Below are positions 54,668-64,000 of a stretch of DNA of 64,000 bases, piece by piece (the stretch's first letter is position 1; the number at the start of each line of letters is the position of its first letter). The DNA comes from Methanocorpusculum sp. (GTDB taxonomy: Archaea; Halobacteriota; Methanomicrobia; Methanomicrobiales; Methanocorpusculaceae): assembly GCF_030655665.1 (NCBI RefSeq), contig NZ_JAUSPQ010000005.1, forward strand, positions 1 to 64,000, given 5' to 3'. The notes beneath the pieces were generated by a model. It was given only the letters and a program-made list of their open reading frames with translations. It searched no databases and was not told the origin of the DNA. The position numbers and the translations under genes are program-made.

Positions 54668-55497
54668 AACTCTCCTCCAAAAATTTTGTCGATCTTTGCA
54701 TTCGCCTGATCAACAAATTCAGCATCCAGTTCGCCCCGATACAGATCCAGACGGGCGGCGATGGCAAGTTTCGCCGCAAGCTGACGGGCAACCTTTCCGC
54801 GAACTTCCTTTTGTGCATTGTGGACCCGACGATGCTGAAAGATGATGCCGTGTTTTGGCGAAGACGAACCCGTCCTGATGTGAGAGAAGAGGGCCGACTC
54901 GGCACCGATCACCTGTATGGATGAACCCGGCATTTTTGCTGTTGACTCAAGACCGCCTGCACGGGAGATAAGCCGTGCGGCAACAAGGCCGCCGACAAGA
55001 GCACTCATGTTCGGGATAACGGTCATTGCCTCCCGGGAAACCTCCTTCATCAGATCGGTCCTGACTCCGGAAAGAGAGAGGATCTCCCGTGCCACACGCT
55101 TTAAAGAGGGACTGCCGGACTTTGCAATTTTCTGAACAAGGCGGGGACCATTTGCCCGAGTATATTTATGGGACGTTCCGGGCGTTATCGCCGCATGCCA
55201 GTCGGTCACCCGTTCCGTGAGGAGGTTGATCACATCATCCATCTCGTCGAGGGTCCGGACCATCTGGAGAAGAGCGGCGTCTTTTTTATCAAGATCCGCG
55301 GCGATCCCTTTCATTGCGAGGAAAATGGATACCTCCCTGACTGCCCGGATGTATTCTTCCCTGGTTGAGATCAGTCTGGCATCTCGAAGATCTTCCCAGT
55401 TACAAAGGACGGACGGTATTGTGGCAGTATTCAGTATCCGTTCTTCGCATTCCGCCGGATCTATCGATATTTCTCCGGCCTCCCCATACCAGTGCAT
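54664..55497 (-). CDS. nop5: C/D-box RNP core protein Nop5/Nop56
   Basis: A 277-residue Nop-domain protein. The conserved Nop segment is in the second half: PNMSALVGGLVAARLISRAGGLESTAKMPGSSIQVIGAE and HGIIFQHRRVHNAQ. Nop5 bridges fibrillarin and L7Ae on guide RNAs. The protein is shorter than the roughly 380-residue forms of other archaea, with a reduced N-terminal fibrillarin-binding domain and no Lys-rich tail. Confidence 0.94.
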   Translation of the reverse strand: MHWYGEAGEISIDPAECEERILNTATIPSVLCNWEDLRDARLISTREEYIRAVREVSIFLAMKGIAADLDKKDAALLQMVRTLDEMDDVINLLTERVTDWHAAITPGTSHKYTRANGPRLVQKIAKSGSPSLKRVAREILSLSGVRTDLMKEVSREAMTVIPNMSALVGGLVAARLISRAGGLESTAKMPGSSIQVIGAESALFSHIRTGSSSPKHGIIFQHRRVHNAQKEVRGKVARQLAAKLAIAARLDLYRGELDAEFVDQANAKIDKIFGGEL

Positions 55498-55598
55498 ATA
55501 CTAATGTGGGAGGTTTGCGGGGATATAGATAGCTGAGGGATCGAAACTACCGGAAACCAACCATAACAGTTAACATTAACCCCTCTCAATAATACATC

Positions 55599-56528
55599 AT
55601 GCTCAATAGATACAAAGGATGTCTTATCGGAGCTATCCTTGGTGACGCTCTCGGGATGCCGCACGAGACGACCACCGCACATTTTTCAACAGAACCGACC
55701 TTTGGAAAGGCACACAAAGGTCATCCGAATCATAATCTCCTCCCGGGCCAGTACACCGACGACGGACAGCTGATCCTCATAGCCTCACGGATCCTCGCAG
55801 AAGGTGCCTGGAACAACACCGATTACGCAAAAGAACTTCTCAAAACCTATACCTTACAGAAATTCAGATACCCGGACGGGACCATTTTTGCCGCATGCAA
55901 AAAGATGGAAAAAACCGAAAACCTCACCGGATCGGGAATATACTCAGACAGTGCGGGGTGTATAGGCCTCGCGATTCCCTTTGCTCTCGCATACAGGGAC
56001 CGAAAGGAGATGGCAAAAGATCTTCTGGCTGCCTGTACGGTGACCCACACGCACCCCGGCGTACACGCGGGCGTGATTGGATGCGCCCTTCTTTTGAACA
56101 CCCTTCTTGAAACAAGTGATGTAGAGGCAGGATTTGCAGCACTCCGGACCGCGGCAGAAAATATGGATCCGATGCTCGCAGGAAAAATAGCCAATGCGAT
56201 CAGAATCGAGCAGACCGGCATGCCCACACCTGATGCCGTGAGTATTCTTGGAAACTCCTCCTCAATATACCATACACTTCCCCTTGCAGTCTTCTTTTGC
56301 AGACGATATTATATTCCGCGTGAACTCCTCGGGATATCCTCCACCTGCGGGGGAAATGCCGATACGGCCTCACTTTTGTGTGGAGCATTTTGCGGGGCCA
56401 GATTCGGAATATCGGCCCTCCCGGGGGAGCTTATCCCCACACTTGAACGGGCGGGGATCTTTGCAGATCTTGCAGAAAAACTCATGAACCGGGAAGCTAA
56501 AACCCCGGACGAAGAGTCCGGGGAATAA
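55599..56528 (+). CDS. ADP-ribosylglycohydrolase family protein
   Basis: A 309-residue DraG/ARH-fold protein. Motifs are GCLIGAILGDALGMPHE (residues 7-23), YTDDGQLILIA (metal-binding Asp pair) and CGGNADTASLLCGAFCGARFG near the C-terminus. The last differs from the usual GGDTDT, with Asn in place of the first Asp. It probably removes ADP-ribose from a protein or small molecule. The target is unknown and is not a nitrogenase reductase judging by the neighbours. Confidence 0.9.
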   Translation: MLNRYKGCLIGAILGDALGMPHETTTAHFSTEPTFGKAHKGHPNHNLLPGQYTDDGQLILIASRILAEGAWNNTDYAKELLKTYTLQKFRYPDGTIFAACKKMEKTENLTGSGIYSDSAGCIGLAIPFALAYRDRKEMAKDLLAACTVTHTHPGVHAGVIGCALLLNTLLETSDVEAGFAALRTAAENMDPMLAGKIANAIRIEQTGMPTPDAVSILGNSSSIYHTLPLAVFFCRRYYIPRELLGISSTCGGNADTASLLCGAFCGARFGISALPGELIPTLERAGIFADLAEKLMNREAKTPDEESGE

Positions 56529-56563
56529 CATCTTTAAACTAGTTGTAAACCAATAATTTACGT

Positions 56564-57556
56564 ATGGATATAGCGATTATCGGAGCATCCGGTTATGCCG
56601 GGGGCGACCTCATCAGACTGCTGCTGACGCACAAGGAAGCAGACATAGTCTGTGCCACGTCACGAAAACTGGCAGGCACCCCGGTAACCAAAGATCACAT
56701 CCACTTGAAAAATCTCATTGACCTTGAGTACACAAATCCTGATGTTGAAAACATCGACGCGGATTTTGTTTTCCTTGCGGTTCCTCATACCGCTGCCATG
56801 CAGTATGCCGGTAAACTGAAAGAGTGCGGTATAAAAACGGTTGATTTCTCCGCGGATTATCGTCTGCCAAGAGAGATCTATGAAAAAACCTACGGAGTGA
56901 AACACTCTGATTACTTCAAAGCACCGTACGGTATTCCCGAACTTCACCGCAAAGATGTAAAAAACGCAAGTTTTGTTGCAAACCCGGGCTGTTTTCCAAC
57001 CGGGGCGACCCTTGCGGCAGCTCCGGTTGCAAAACTTGCCCACACGATAATTTATGATTCAAAGAGCGGAGTTTCCGGAGCTGGCGACTCGATTTCAGAA
57101 ACCACACACTTCCCAAACGTTGCTGAAAACATCCTTCCCTATAAAATAACATCCCACAGACATCTGCCGGAGATGCGTCAGGAGGCAGCATTCCTCGGAT
57201 CGAAAGCAAATGTCTACTTCACCCCACACCTCCTCCCCGCTATAAGGGGGATCATAACAACTGCGCATATTCTCTTCAATGAACCAATGGAGCTGGAAAT
57301 GATACAGAAACTCTATCAGGACTTCTACAAAAACGAACATTTTGTCCGACTGCAGCCTGCAAAACTCGGAGGGGTCAGAGGTTCGAACTTCTGCGACATC
57401 AACTTCGAACTTGAAAATGACGGGACAAGACTTGTTGCCGTATCGGCAATAGACAACCTAGTGAAAGGAGCCTCAGGTCAGGCGGTCCAGAACATGAACA
57501 TCATGTGCGGATTTGACGAAGCCGAAGGTATCAGAATGCCGGGGATGTTCCCATGA
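56564..57556 (+). CDS. argC: N-acetyl-gamma-glutamyl-phosphate reductase
   Basis: A 330-residue enzyme. The NADP-binding start is [18 protein letters not shown], the active Cys is in [14 protein letters not shown] (about residues 142-155), and a late HLPEMRQEA region fits. It reduces acetylglutamyl phosphate to the semialdehyde, the third step of arginine synthesis. Its stop overlaps the argJ start. Confidence 0.96.
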   Translation: MDIAIIGASGYAGGDLIRLLLTHKEADIVCATSRKLAGTPVTKDHIHLKNLIDLEYTNPDVENIDADFVFLAVPHTAAMQYAGKLKECGIKTVDFSADYRLPREIYEKTYGVKHSDYFKAPYGIPELHRKDVKNASFVANPGCFPTGATLAAAPVAKLAHTIIYDSKSGVSGAGDSISETTHFPNVAENILPYKITSHRHLPEMRQEAAFLGSKANVYFTPHLLPAIRGIITTAHILFNEPMELEMIQKLYQDFYKNEHFVRLQPAKLGGVRGSNFCDINFELENDGTRLVAVSAIDNLVKGASGQAVQNMNIMCGFDEAEGIRMPGMFP

Positions 57557-58716
57557 CCGCAGAGTTCAGAAGCATCTGCGCCGTGGAAGGGGTGAACGCC
57601 TGGGGTATGAAAGAGGGGAAGTACGGCCTTGCTCTCATCCAGGCATCCGGAACCGGGGCAGCAGTCTTCACGAAAAACAAGGTCCGTGCCCCTGTCGTTA
57701 ATTTGATGGCGGAGCGGACCAAACGCGGAAAACTCGCAGGCATCATTGTGAACTCGGGATGTGCCAATGCCTATACAGGGAAGCAGGGCCTTTCCGACGC
57801 AGAAAAAATGGCAGCGATCGGGGCAGAGGCACTCGGGATCAGCGAACTCGAGTGCGGGGTCGCAAGTACTGGAGTGATCGGACGATACCTTGATCTTGAC
57901 CTGATCAGAAGACAGGCAGGAAACGTTGCCGGCCAACTCGCACACTCCCCAGAGGCGGAAACCGCGGCGGCAAAGGCAATCATGACGACCGACACGCGGG
58001 AAAAGCATGCAGTTGTGCGCCGCGAAGGATTTACGGTCGCGGGTATCTGTAAAGGCTCCGGCATGATCGCCCCAAACATGGGAACGATGCTTTCGTTCGT
58101 GTACACCGATGCGGAGATCCCGGCAAAACAGCTTCAGGCCAGCCTGAAGTCTGCAGTGAAACGGAGTCTGAACAGGGTCGTCGTAGATGGAGATGAAAGC
58201 ACAAACGACTCGCTCTTCTGTACAGCAACCGGAGAAGCGGGACATGTCCCGGTGAGCGAGTTTTCCAAAGCGCTTGAAACTGTCTGCATCAGTCTTGCAA
58301 AGCAGATCGCAGCAGATGGAGAAGGCGCAACGAAAATGCTTGAAGTCAAGGTGTACGGCTGCAAACGTGAACGTGACGCAGAAAAAATCGCAAAATCAGT
58401 CATCACCTCCCCTCTCGTGAAAAGTGCCGTCTACGGCGAAGATCCAAACTGGGGCAGAGTTGTCTGTGCCGCAGGATACGCCGGCGTTGAGTTCACGGTC
58501 GAGGAGCTTTCTCTTTCGATCGGTGAGGGGGAGAGCGAAACCCAGTTAGTGAAAAATGGTGTTATTGTGGCGGACCTAGTACGGGCAAAAGCCGCGATGG
58601 CAGGCGACCACGTGGTTTTCACCCTCATGCTTGAATCAGGAAACAAACAAGCCACCGCGTGGGGCTGCGACCTCACGGAGAAATACGTGGAGATCAACGG
58701 GAAGTATACAACATGA
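57553..58716 (+). CDS. argJ: Glutamate N-acetyltransferase/amino-acid acetyltransferase ArgJ
   Basis: A 387-residue ArgJ. Autoprocessing takes place at the Thr of [16 protein letters not shown] (about residues 166-181). Typical segments [17 protein letters not shown] and [10 protein letters not shown] are present. It recycles the acetyl group from acetylornithine to glutamate. It overlaps argC and argB, forming a tight argCJB operon. Confidence 0.96.
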   Translation: MTAEFRSICAVEGVNAWGMKEGKYGLALIQASGTGAAVFTKNKVRAPVVNLMAERTKRGKLAGIIVNSGCANAYTGKQGLSDAEKMAAIGAEALGISELECGVASTGVIGRYLDLDLIRRQAGNVAGQLAHSPEAETAAAKAIMTTDTREKHAVVRREGFTVAGICKGSGMIAPNMGTMLSFVYTDAEIPAKQLQASLKSAVKRSLNRVVVDGDESTNDSLFCTATGEAGHVPVSEFSKALETVCISLAKQIAADGEGATKMLEVKVYGCKRERDAEKIAKSVITSPLVKSAVYGEDPNWGRVVCAAGYAGVEFTVEELSLSIGEGESETQLVKNGVIVADLVRAKAAMAGDHVVFTLMLESGNKQATAWGCDLTEKYVEINGKYTT

Positions 58717-59600
58717 ACAATAGACAAAGTGTGCTAATGGAGGCACTTCCGTACATCCGGAAGTTCCACAAAAAAACGATCGTAATCAAACTCGGCGGAC
58801 ATGCTATGGTCGATCCGGGCATCATGAACTCGGTCGTTCAGGATGCCGTTCTGCTCCACTACGTTGGAATGCGTGTCGTTCTCGTCCACGGCGGCGGACC
58901 GGAGATCACGCTGAAGATGAAGGCCCTTGGTAAAGAGGCAAAGTTTGTCGGCGGTCTTCGCGTGACGGATGAGGAGACACTTGAGATCGCCCAGATGGTC
59001 CTTGCTGGAAAAATCAGCAACATGATCGTTTCGATGATCGCAAAGAACGGTGCAAAAGGCGTGGGCATCTCAGGAAACGACGGCGGTCTGGTCATTGCAG
59101 AGAGGATGCCTCTCAGAAAGATGATGGTCGGTGATGAGGAGGTGGAGGTGGATCTCGGCTTTGTTGGAGATGTGAAGGAGATCGACTCAAAGCTTCTTGA
59201 GACTTTGCTGGATGCAGGGTATATCCCGGTAATTTCACCTCTGGCTCTCGACCGGAAAGGAAACGACCTGAACATTAATGCCGACACAATGGCCGGAGAG
59301 ATCGCCGTCGCATTAAAGGCGTTCAAACTGATTTCTCTGACCGATGTGGACGGGGTAATGAACAAAGACCGGACCGAGATCTTCCACAGACTCACGCTGA
59401 AAAATGTGGATGCACTGATGTCGGACGGCACAATTTCCGGCGGGATGATCCCGAAGCTTGAGGCAAGCGTAAACGCGGTCCGTCATGGTGTTGAGGGAGC
59501 ACACATCCTGAACGGGAATTCCGAACACAATCTGCTTCTTGAACTGTTCACCAATGACGGAGTCGGTACGATGATCACTGCCTCGATGATCTCGTTATAA
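58713..59600 (+). CDS. argB: Acetylglutamate kinase
   Basis: A 295-residue kinase from [17 protein letters not shown]; the ATG overlaps the argJ stop. The phosphate loops are KLGGHAM and [18 protein letters not shown] and GGMIPKLEA are in the second half. It phosphorylates N-acetylglutamate in the second step of arginine synthesis. Confidence 0.97.
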   Translation: MNNRQSVLMEALPYIRKFHKKTIVIKLGGHAMVDPGIMNSVVQDAVLLHYVGMRVVLVHGGGPEITLKMKALGKEAKFVGGLRVTDEETLEIAQMVLAGKISNMIVSMIAKNGAKGVGISGNDGGLVIAERMPLRKMMVGDEEVEVDLGFVGDVKEIDSKLLETLLDAGYIPVISPLALDRKGNDLNINADTMAGEIAVALKAFKLISLTDVDGVMNKDRTEIFHRLTLKNVDALMSDGTISGGMIPKLEASVNAVRHGVEGAHILNGNSEHNLLLELFTNDGVGTMITASMISL

Positions 59601-59697
59601 ACGAAAATACCCAATCTTTTTTTAGGATGGATATCCTGCCCATCAATGAAATTGAATTTCGATGCATATTTATTACCTGCGGTCCTAGTTCTCAGTA

Positions 59698-59859
59698 ATG
59701 GGTTTTATTTGTCCGATGACAAAAGAGAGATGCATGGGCAAGCAGTGCAAATTCTGGCGTGCCGATGCAAAAATCGATAAAAAAGCCGATACATTCTATG
59801 AGCTGAGTACGGGAGAGTGTCTGTTTATCAAACTGGCAAACCATCTGCTTATGAAGTAA
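59698..59859 (+). CDS. Small Cys-rich protein
   Basis: A 53-residue ORF, MGFICPMTKERCMGKQCKFW, followed by an acidic Lys-rich tail and CLFIKLANHLL. Four cysteines (5, 12, 17 and one near 43) suggest a zinc site or iron-sulphur cluster. A TATA-like ATATTTATTA lies about 30 bases before the ATG. Short Cys-rich proteins of this form recur in methanogens. Function is unknown. Confidence 0.7.
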   Translation: MGFICPMTKERCMGKQCKFWRADAKIDKKADTFYELSTGECLFIKLANHLLMK

Positions 59860-59971
59860 AGGCAGGAAATATTATTTTTTCTATTTTGTGTATTATGAGA
59901 TATATTCCGGAACCCTGATCATTAAGATCTCAGAATAAAAATCAAAAAATAGATGATATTCCAACAATCAT

Positions 59972-61675
59972 TCAATCGATAACCAGCATACTGCCGAAAT
60001 ATGTCGAATCGTCCGCCGGCTCCATATATATCAGGACATAGGTTTCCTGCATCGTCTTCGGATCCCAGACCTTGCTGTACATCAGTCCGCCGCCTTCCTG
60101 CGACAAAGAAATACCCTCACGTATGATCGACATACCATACGAATTACTCATACTCAGCTGATTCGTCCCGACCAAAGACGGATCCATCGAATATGCCAGT
60201 ATCGTGCCGTTTTCCGAAACAGCAAACGGATACAACCCCCCCTGTCCGTTCAGATCACTGTTTGGATCATTGATCAGATCCGTTACTGCAGGGATCCCCT
60301 CAATAATTGTGAGATAATCCATACCTCTCACCTGACTGACCAGCTCCTCACGCTTTTGCCAGTCAATATACGATGTATTCGAAAACGGCTGATCCTCCAG
60401 ATATATACCAGAACCGATGAACCATGTATCATCAATGGCCATCACATAGGATAACTTCATCTCGCTCACAAAATTATTGGCCGGATTTTCATACAGAGAC
60501 ATCACAAATCCGCCGCCAAGATTTGCCCGAGCGACCGTTCGCTGGATATACTTGATGCCTGTCGTATCCTGCAGATACCAGCGGTTTTCCCCGATCAGAT
60601 CCGGCTGATGCGGGAGTGCCAGGACCGTACCATTCATGTCATAGGCGAAAATATACAGTTCGCCGTCTATATATTCCCCGTCTGGATCATTGAATGCGGC
60701 AAGAGCTGCTGTCTTACCTACTTTAGTTGCATACACGTAGGCATTCTCGACAAAACTCTTCAGCTCCTCCACACTGACGTTGGATCCGCCGGTTCCCGCG
60801 CTTTCGGGAACATTATCGGTAAGAACAACACGCCACTCCTTTTCGGGTCCGATAAACGCCGTGTTCCAAACTGCATTTATCTGTGTTTCTTCAACTCTGG
60901 ATGTATCGTAGAAGTGATAGGAGATGTTCCCGGATTCATTCGTCAGAACAGTATTCACCATATTCTGGAGTTCGGGCGTCTGAAAAGAGGGATCGTCCGT
61001 CAGGTATTTTCCGATCTCTGCGGCATTTTCATCATAGAACATCAGACTAGTGGTATGCATGGCCCATAACGTATAGCCGTATTCGTTCTTGAGATACTCA
61101 GTCAGTCCGGAGAATAAACTATCTATATCATAGGAAAGCCTGAGGACGCCGTCATACTCACCATTAGCATCATACACAGGTGTGATGATCATAAGCCCGC
61201 GGTCCCCATCCTGGTATTGATAGAAATCCGAGACCATACAGGAAGATCCAGCGGCTTCAAGTACATCCACCGGATAATTGAGCCTGGACTTGGTTACGCC
61301 CGGGACCCACCACGGATCAAGGTATCTGGTCGTGGAGATCAGCGTATTGTTCCTGTCGAATCTGCCTATCTCGACCGAGAGCGGGATCTCGCTCCTGAGT
61401 TTATATAATGCGAGTTCCACTGCAGGATCATCTGCCGGGATACCATCCAGTTCGCGGGCCGTATTCCACAAAGAGGAAGTAACAGATTCCATCTCAGCCT
61501 CAATGATCTGGATAACCGGGGTCAGGGCGTCGTTCATTTCATTTATCTGCTCATCAGACACAGGTTTTAGATCAGTTGGGCTGGGGGTTATGCAGCCGGC
61601 AGCAGACACAAGAAGTACTGTGAGGCACAGGAGGAGGATTATTGAAAATGCATGTCGGGCCAATCTTATCACCAC
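59972..61675 (-). CDS. Cache-domain lipoprotein
   Basis: A 567-residue secreted protein starting at GTG. The signal peptide ends in a lipobox (VLLVSAAGC, Cys near residue 28). Two Cache-like sensor regions follow: about residues 60-290 with FYQYQDGDRGLMIITPVYDANGEYDGVLRLSYD, and 310-560 with DGELYIFAYDMNGTVLALP and KLSYVMAIDDTWFIGSGIY. No kinase, HAMP or methyl-accepting domain is present, so it is probably a ligand-binding partner for a separate receptor or transporter. Confidence 0.85.
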   Translation of the reverse strand: MVIRLARHAFSIILLLCLTVLLVSAAGCITPSPTDLKPVSDEQINEMNDALTPVIQIIEAEMESVTSSLWNTARELDGIPADDPAVELALYKLRSEIPLSVEIGRFDRNNTLISTTRYLDPWWVPGVTKSRLNYPVDVLEAAGSSCMVSDFYQYQDGDRGLMIITPVYDANGEYDGVLRLSYDIDSLFSGLTEYLKNEYGYTLWAMHTTSLMFYDENAAEIGKYLTDDPSFQTPELQNMVNTVLTNESGNISYHFYDTSRVEETQINAVWNTAFIGPEKEWRVVLTDNVPESAGTGGSNVSVEELKSFVENAYVYATKVGKTAALAAFNDPDGEYIDGELYIFAYDMNGTVLALPHQPDLIGENRWYLQDTTGIKYIQRTVARANLGGGFVMSLYENPANNFVSEMKLSYVMAIDDTWFIGSGIYLEDQPFSNTSYIDWQKREELVSQVRGMDYLTIIEGIPAVTDLINDPNSDLNGQGGLYPFAVSENGTILAYSMDPSLVGTNQLSMSNSYGMSIIREGISLSQEGGGLMYSKVWDPKTMQETYVLIYMEPADDSTYFGSMLVID

Positions 61676-61826
61676 TATTCATATACTGATATGGATGTGC
61701 AGTAATTATAGTTAAGCATTATGGGAGTCGCACACATGCTGCATATCTCCATGAATAATCATGATAATAGAGGTAAAACTATGGAAAAACTGGAAAAATA
61801 AATAATAATGCATTGTCAGAAAACTG

Positions 61827-62543
61827 TTAAGACAAGCTCTTTTTCAGCCAGTTTCTCAAAGCTACCAGCTGTTCTTTCGTGTGAAAATAATGCTCGCCGT
61901 TTTCCGCGATCTCGAGAACGGCCGAATTCTTTTCTGCAAAAGCGGACACTTCAGCCAGCGGCACCAGGTCATCGTTCCTGCCGTAAAGAATACCGGTTGG
62001 CACATTCCAGGCGCCGATTGGGTGGGTTTTTACATAAAAGTAATAATCCCAGTAGAGCGTTATCCCGATCGGGAGGACGATCTCCTGTTTTTCTTTCAGC
62101 ATCTGTTCACTTACCTGAAAGCCGGTCATGAGATCGTCGATGATCCGTTCCATACTGATCACGGGAGAGAGAAACAGGCTTTGTTCGACCGGCAGATCCT
62201 GATATGCCAGCATACCAAAATACACCCCCATGCTGCAGCCGAAAAAGCTGATATGGTCCGAAATAGAACAGGCATACTGATAGACCGCCGTCAGATCGCT
62301 CACGCACGTATCAGGTTTGCAGGGATACATTTTTTTCGAACGTTCCCCGTGTTCGGGAAGATCGAAACTCAGGACCTGATATCCTTTTTTGACCGCTTCC
62401 CCGGCAAAGATCACGATCGGCTCATCCGCTTTGTTCGACATGTTTCCATGCACGGCGAGATAGAGGTTTCAGGTATGTTCTCCCCAGAGAATCGCCGGGA
62501 TGCTGATGGTTTTATTTTGGATAGTGACGGATTTTTGTAACAT
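61827..62543 (-). pseudogene. Alpha/beta hydrolase gene interrupted by TGA
   Basis: The frame opens at ATG 62543 (MLQKSVTIQNKT, then ISIPAILWGEHT), meets TGA at 62469-62471, then continues NLYLAVHGNMSNKADEPI and the hydrolase core: VLSFDLPEHGER, SFFGCSMGVYFGMLAY (Cys-Ser nucleophile elbow), GRNDDLV and a late GEHYFHT His. The part before and after the stop reads as one family protein, so this is a nonsense mutation. A shorter product could start at GTG 62453, but it would lack the first strand. An AGGT-rich site precedes the ATG. Confidence 0.75.
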
Positions 62544-62649
62544 TTACCTGCCTACCTTCATGATTTTATTAACAATATGAGATTTTTCAGCAACCCCATA
62601 TTTTTGTAAGATGGTGAAATCTAAACTTCATTTATTCTATTTTCCATTA

Positions 62650-63537
62650 TTATGATGTTTCTGGATTGGGTAGTAATGTACAGAGAAGTTTCCCGTTTAC
62701 GTTATTCACTTGATAAAGGTTAGTGCACAAATAATTTGTATATTTTAATATATCATCTTTCAAATTATCTTCGATATTTTCACCTAGGTAGATATTTTTG
62801 GGGTTGGTATAGTCTGGATAATACACACCATATTGCAGAGGATCTACAACTTCATCCTCGTCATACATTGGATTTCCTATGAATGGTTCGAAAAAGAATG
62901 CACGCCATTCGTCTTCTACATGATATTCTGAGGATTTAAGGAGTGATATGAGGATACCAAAATACCAGAGAAACATTCGTCCGTTAACTGGATGGATCCA
63001 ACCCTCATTATCTCCATTAATTACAAAATCTGACAGATCAGCTGGTTCATCCAGATAAATCATCGGATATAAACGTTCATAGAGACATGGTTGTGAATAC
63101 CCCCACCATGTCTTATTCCAGGTTGCATCATATTCAACACAGATACCCTTAGAATTATCTGCATAGTTGCACCACATATCTGGATTTAGTGGATTAGTTG
63201 TGAAAGAACAGAGCTTCAGGGTTGATCTCAGAACATTTTTCTCGTCATTGATACTCAGATTTTGAAACTCGGTTACAATCCTTCTCTCCTCCTCGTTATA
63301 TGATTCGGAAATTGGGAACCGATACCATCGTCCATCAAATTTATCTGAATAAATTTTTGGATGTGCAAACCAATGTGCTTGATTTTTAATAAATTGTTCC
63401 GCATATTTGGGTTTGAGATATTTACAAAATATTTTCGGACGATTTTCTTGGAGTAATTGGCAACCTTCATTTCGTTTATCAACATCGTCATTAAAAAATA
63501 ATCGATAAAAGTTCCTCACCCATTCAGAATTATACAT
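62650..63537 (-). CDS. DUF2971 protein, AT-rich
   Basis: A 295-residue protein from MYNSEWVRNFYRL (or GTG 63582). It carries DUF2971 signatures: KYLKPKYAEQFI at the start, CSFTTNPLNPDMWCNYADNSKGICVEYD in the centre and EDEWRAFFFEP later. DUF2971 proteins are often found in mobile or defence-related DNA; function is unclear. The gene is visibly more AT-rich than its neighbours and uses Asn, Ile and Lys freely, which suggests recent transfer. Confidence 0.85.
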   Translation of the reverse strand: MYNSEWVRNFYRLFFNDDVDKRNEGCQLLQENRPKIFCKYLKPKYAEQFIKNQAHWFAHPKIYSDKFDGRWYRFPISESYNEEERRIVTEFQNLSINDEKNVLRSTLKLCSFTTNPLNPDMWCNYADNSKGICVEYDATWNKTWWGYSQPCLYERLYPMIYLDEPADLSDFVINGDNEGWIHPVNGRMFLWYFGILISLLKSSEYHVEDEWRAFFFEPFIGNPMYDEDEVVDPLQYGVYYPDYTNPKNIYLGENIEDNLKDDILKYTNYLCTNLYQVNNVNGKLLCTLLPNPETS

Positions 63538-63750
63538 GATATGATGATTTACCTGAGCTTTTATTAAGTGTCGTGTCACCACCTACCCATCTTAGTCATC
63601 TTCACATGGAGATGCAGTAACCCCGAATAAAAAAGTAACAAATAATTCTCAACAATATTGTGGTATAAATTATTACAGGGTCCAACGAGATGAAGAGCGA
63701 GATAATTTTCAAAGGGCTGTTGTCTAAGTTCAACTAAAAAAGGGAGAAAT

Positions 63751-64000
63751 TTATACCGCCTCTTTTCCGAGATCGAATGCCTTTTCATTGATCTGGATGG
63801 TCTTGGGCGGAACGTTACGGCGAACCGCTTCGGACAGGGATTCAACGGCAAGCGGGAGTTTATGTGAAGCCGCACCGAGAAGAACGATGTTTGCCGCAAG
63901 GGGATTTCCGGCCTTGGCAGCAATACCCGTAGCATCTACGAGGATCACCTTTGCCGTACCAGCTTTCAGTTCGGCCTCGACATTATCGATGGTCGGAACC
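63751..64000 (-). CDS. iorB: Indolepyruvate:ferredoxin oxidoreductase beta subunit, 3' part
   Basis: The last 82 codons of a protein whose C-terminus reads VILVDATGIAAKAGNPLAAN, then IVLLGAASHKLPL, LSEAVRRNVPP and NEKAFDLG. This is the IorB/2-oxoacid oxidoreductase gamma-domain pattern. The gene is cut by the right edge. It would oxidise arylpyruvates with ferredoxin, giving aryl-acetyl-CoA. The iorA gene is expected nearby outside the window. Confidence 0.85.
   Translation of the reverse strand, partial: VPTIDNVEAELKAGTAKVILVDATGIAAKAGNPLAANIVLLGAASHKLPLAVESLSEAVRRNVPPKTIQINEKAFDLGKEAV

Noticed and set aside
57371-57390. GGTTCGAAC resembling a tRNA T-loop
   Set aside because: It lies inside the argC coding sequence and no cloverleaf surrounds it.
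62469-62471. TGA as selenocysteine codon
   Set aside because: The position is not a Cys or catalytic position in the fold, and no selenocysteine element was recognised; nonsense mutation is simpler.

Overview
The window comes from a hydrogenotrophic methanogenic archaeon. Methyl-coenzyme M reductase genes (mcrB-D-C-G) sit at the left edge. CofG (coenzyme F420), a membrane-bound Ech [NiFe] hydrogenase, the archaeal mevalonate enzymes, archaeal ribosomal operons, aEF-2, fibrillarin/Nop5 and FtsZ follow. Gene order, moderate GC content and the Ech set suggest Methanomicrobiales, probably Methanocorpusculum; the genus is an inference from recall of gene content.

Layout. 1-2605 (minus): mcrBDC and the 5' end of mcrG behind a long leader. 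3094-7982 (plus): a translation and RNA-modification operon (trmY, pus10, rpl21e, rpoF, DUF655, rsmA, a HemK-like methyltransferase). 8079-11589 (minus): a Ski2-like helicase and an HTH regulator. 11698-14519 (plus): hypF and a membrane protein. 14630-24358 (minus): a nearly continuous run comprising a small membrane protein, cofG, three tandem DUF1624-type membrane acyltransferases, dtdA, ftsZ, secE, spt5 and rpl11-rpl1-rpl10-rpl12. 24420-30511: cardiolipin synthase, a lipoprotein, a PHP phosphoesterase, then a VTC-DUF4956-CotH operon. 31060-35893 (minus): a GrpB-family protein, then fusA-rps7-rps12. 36182-37989 (plus): a preQ0 operon (queD-queE-queC) preceded by two chained micro-ORFs. 38054-43131 (minus): echABCDEF. 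43488-46802 (minus): HTH regulator, HMG-CoA synthase, thiolase and DUF35, divergent from rbkR (46910). 47653-53664: HTH/DUF2178 pair, YgiQ-type radical SAM protein, antiporter, DUF2115 and DUF475. 54065-55497 (minus): nop5-flpA. 55599-59600 (plus): ADP-ribosylglycohydrolase and argC-argJ-argB. The right end holds a Cys-rich mini-protein, a Cache lipoprotein, an alpha/beta hydrolase interrupted by a stop codon, an AT-rich DUF2971 gene and the 3' end of an indolepyruvate oxidoreductase gene.

How it fits together: Ech couples ferredoxin reduction by H2 to an ion gradient, HypF matures its Ni-Fe site, CofG makes the F420 chromophore and Mcr releases methane. Most of the rest is informational machinery and biosynthesis (arginine, isoprenoid lipids, flavins, archaeosine).

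The most unusual locus is downstream of the aEF-2 gene (31659-32801). A decayed second copy of the gene's 3' end and 3' UTR lies about 0.9 kb away. Between the copies are a broken HNH endonuclease gene and a small basic ORF, which look like the remains of a homing or integrative element aimed at the aEF-2 3' end. Other points of note are the micro-ORF chain before queD, a dyad operator between the mevalonate and riboflavin regulators, a candidate L1 autoregulatory hairpin, structured rps12 and mcr leaders, and a CGTAAAC-repeat/AT-rich intergenic island at 53779-53969. I saw no rRNA, tRNA or CRISPR array.
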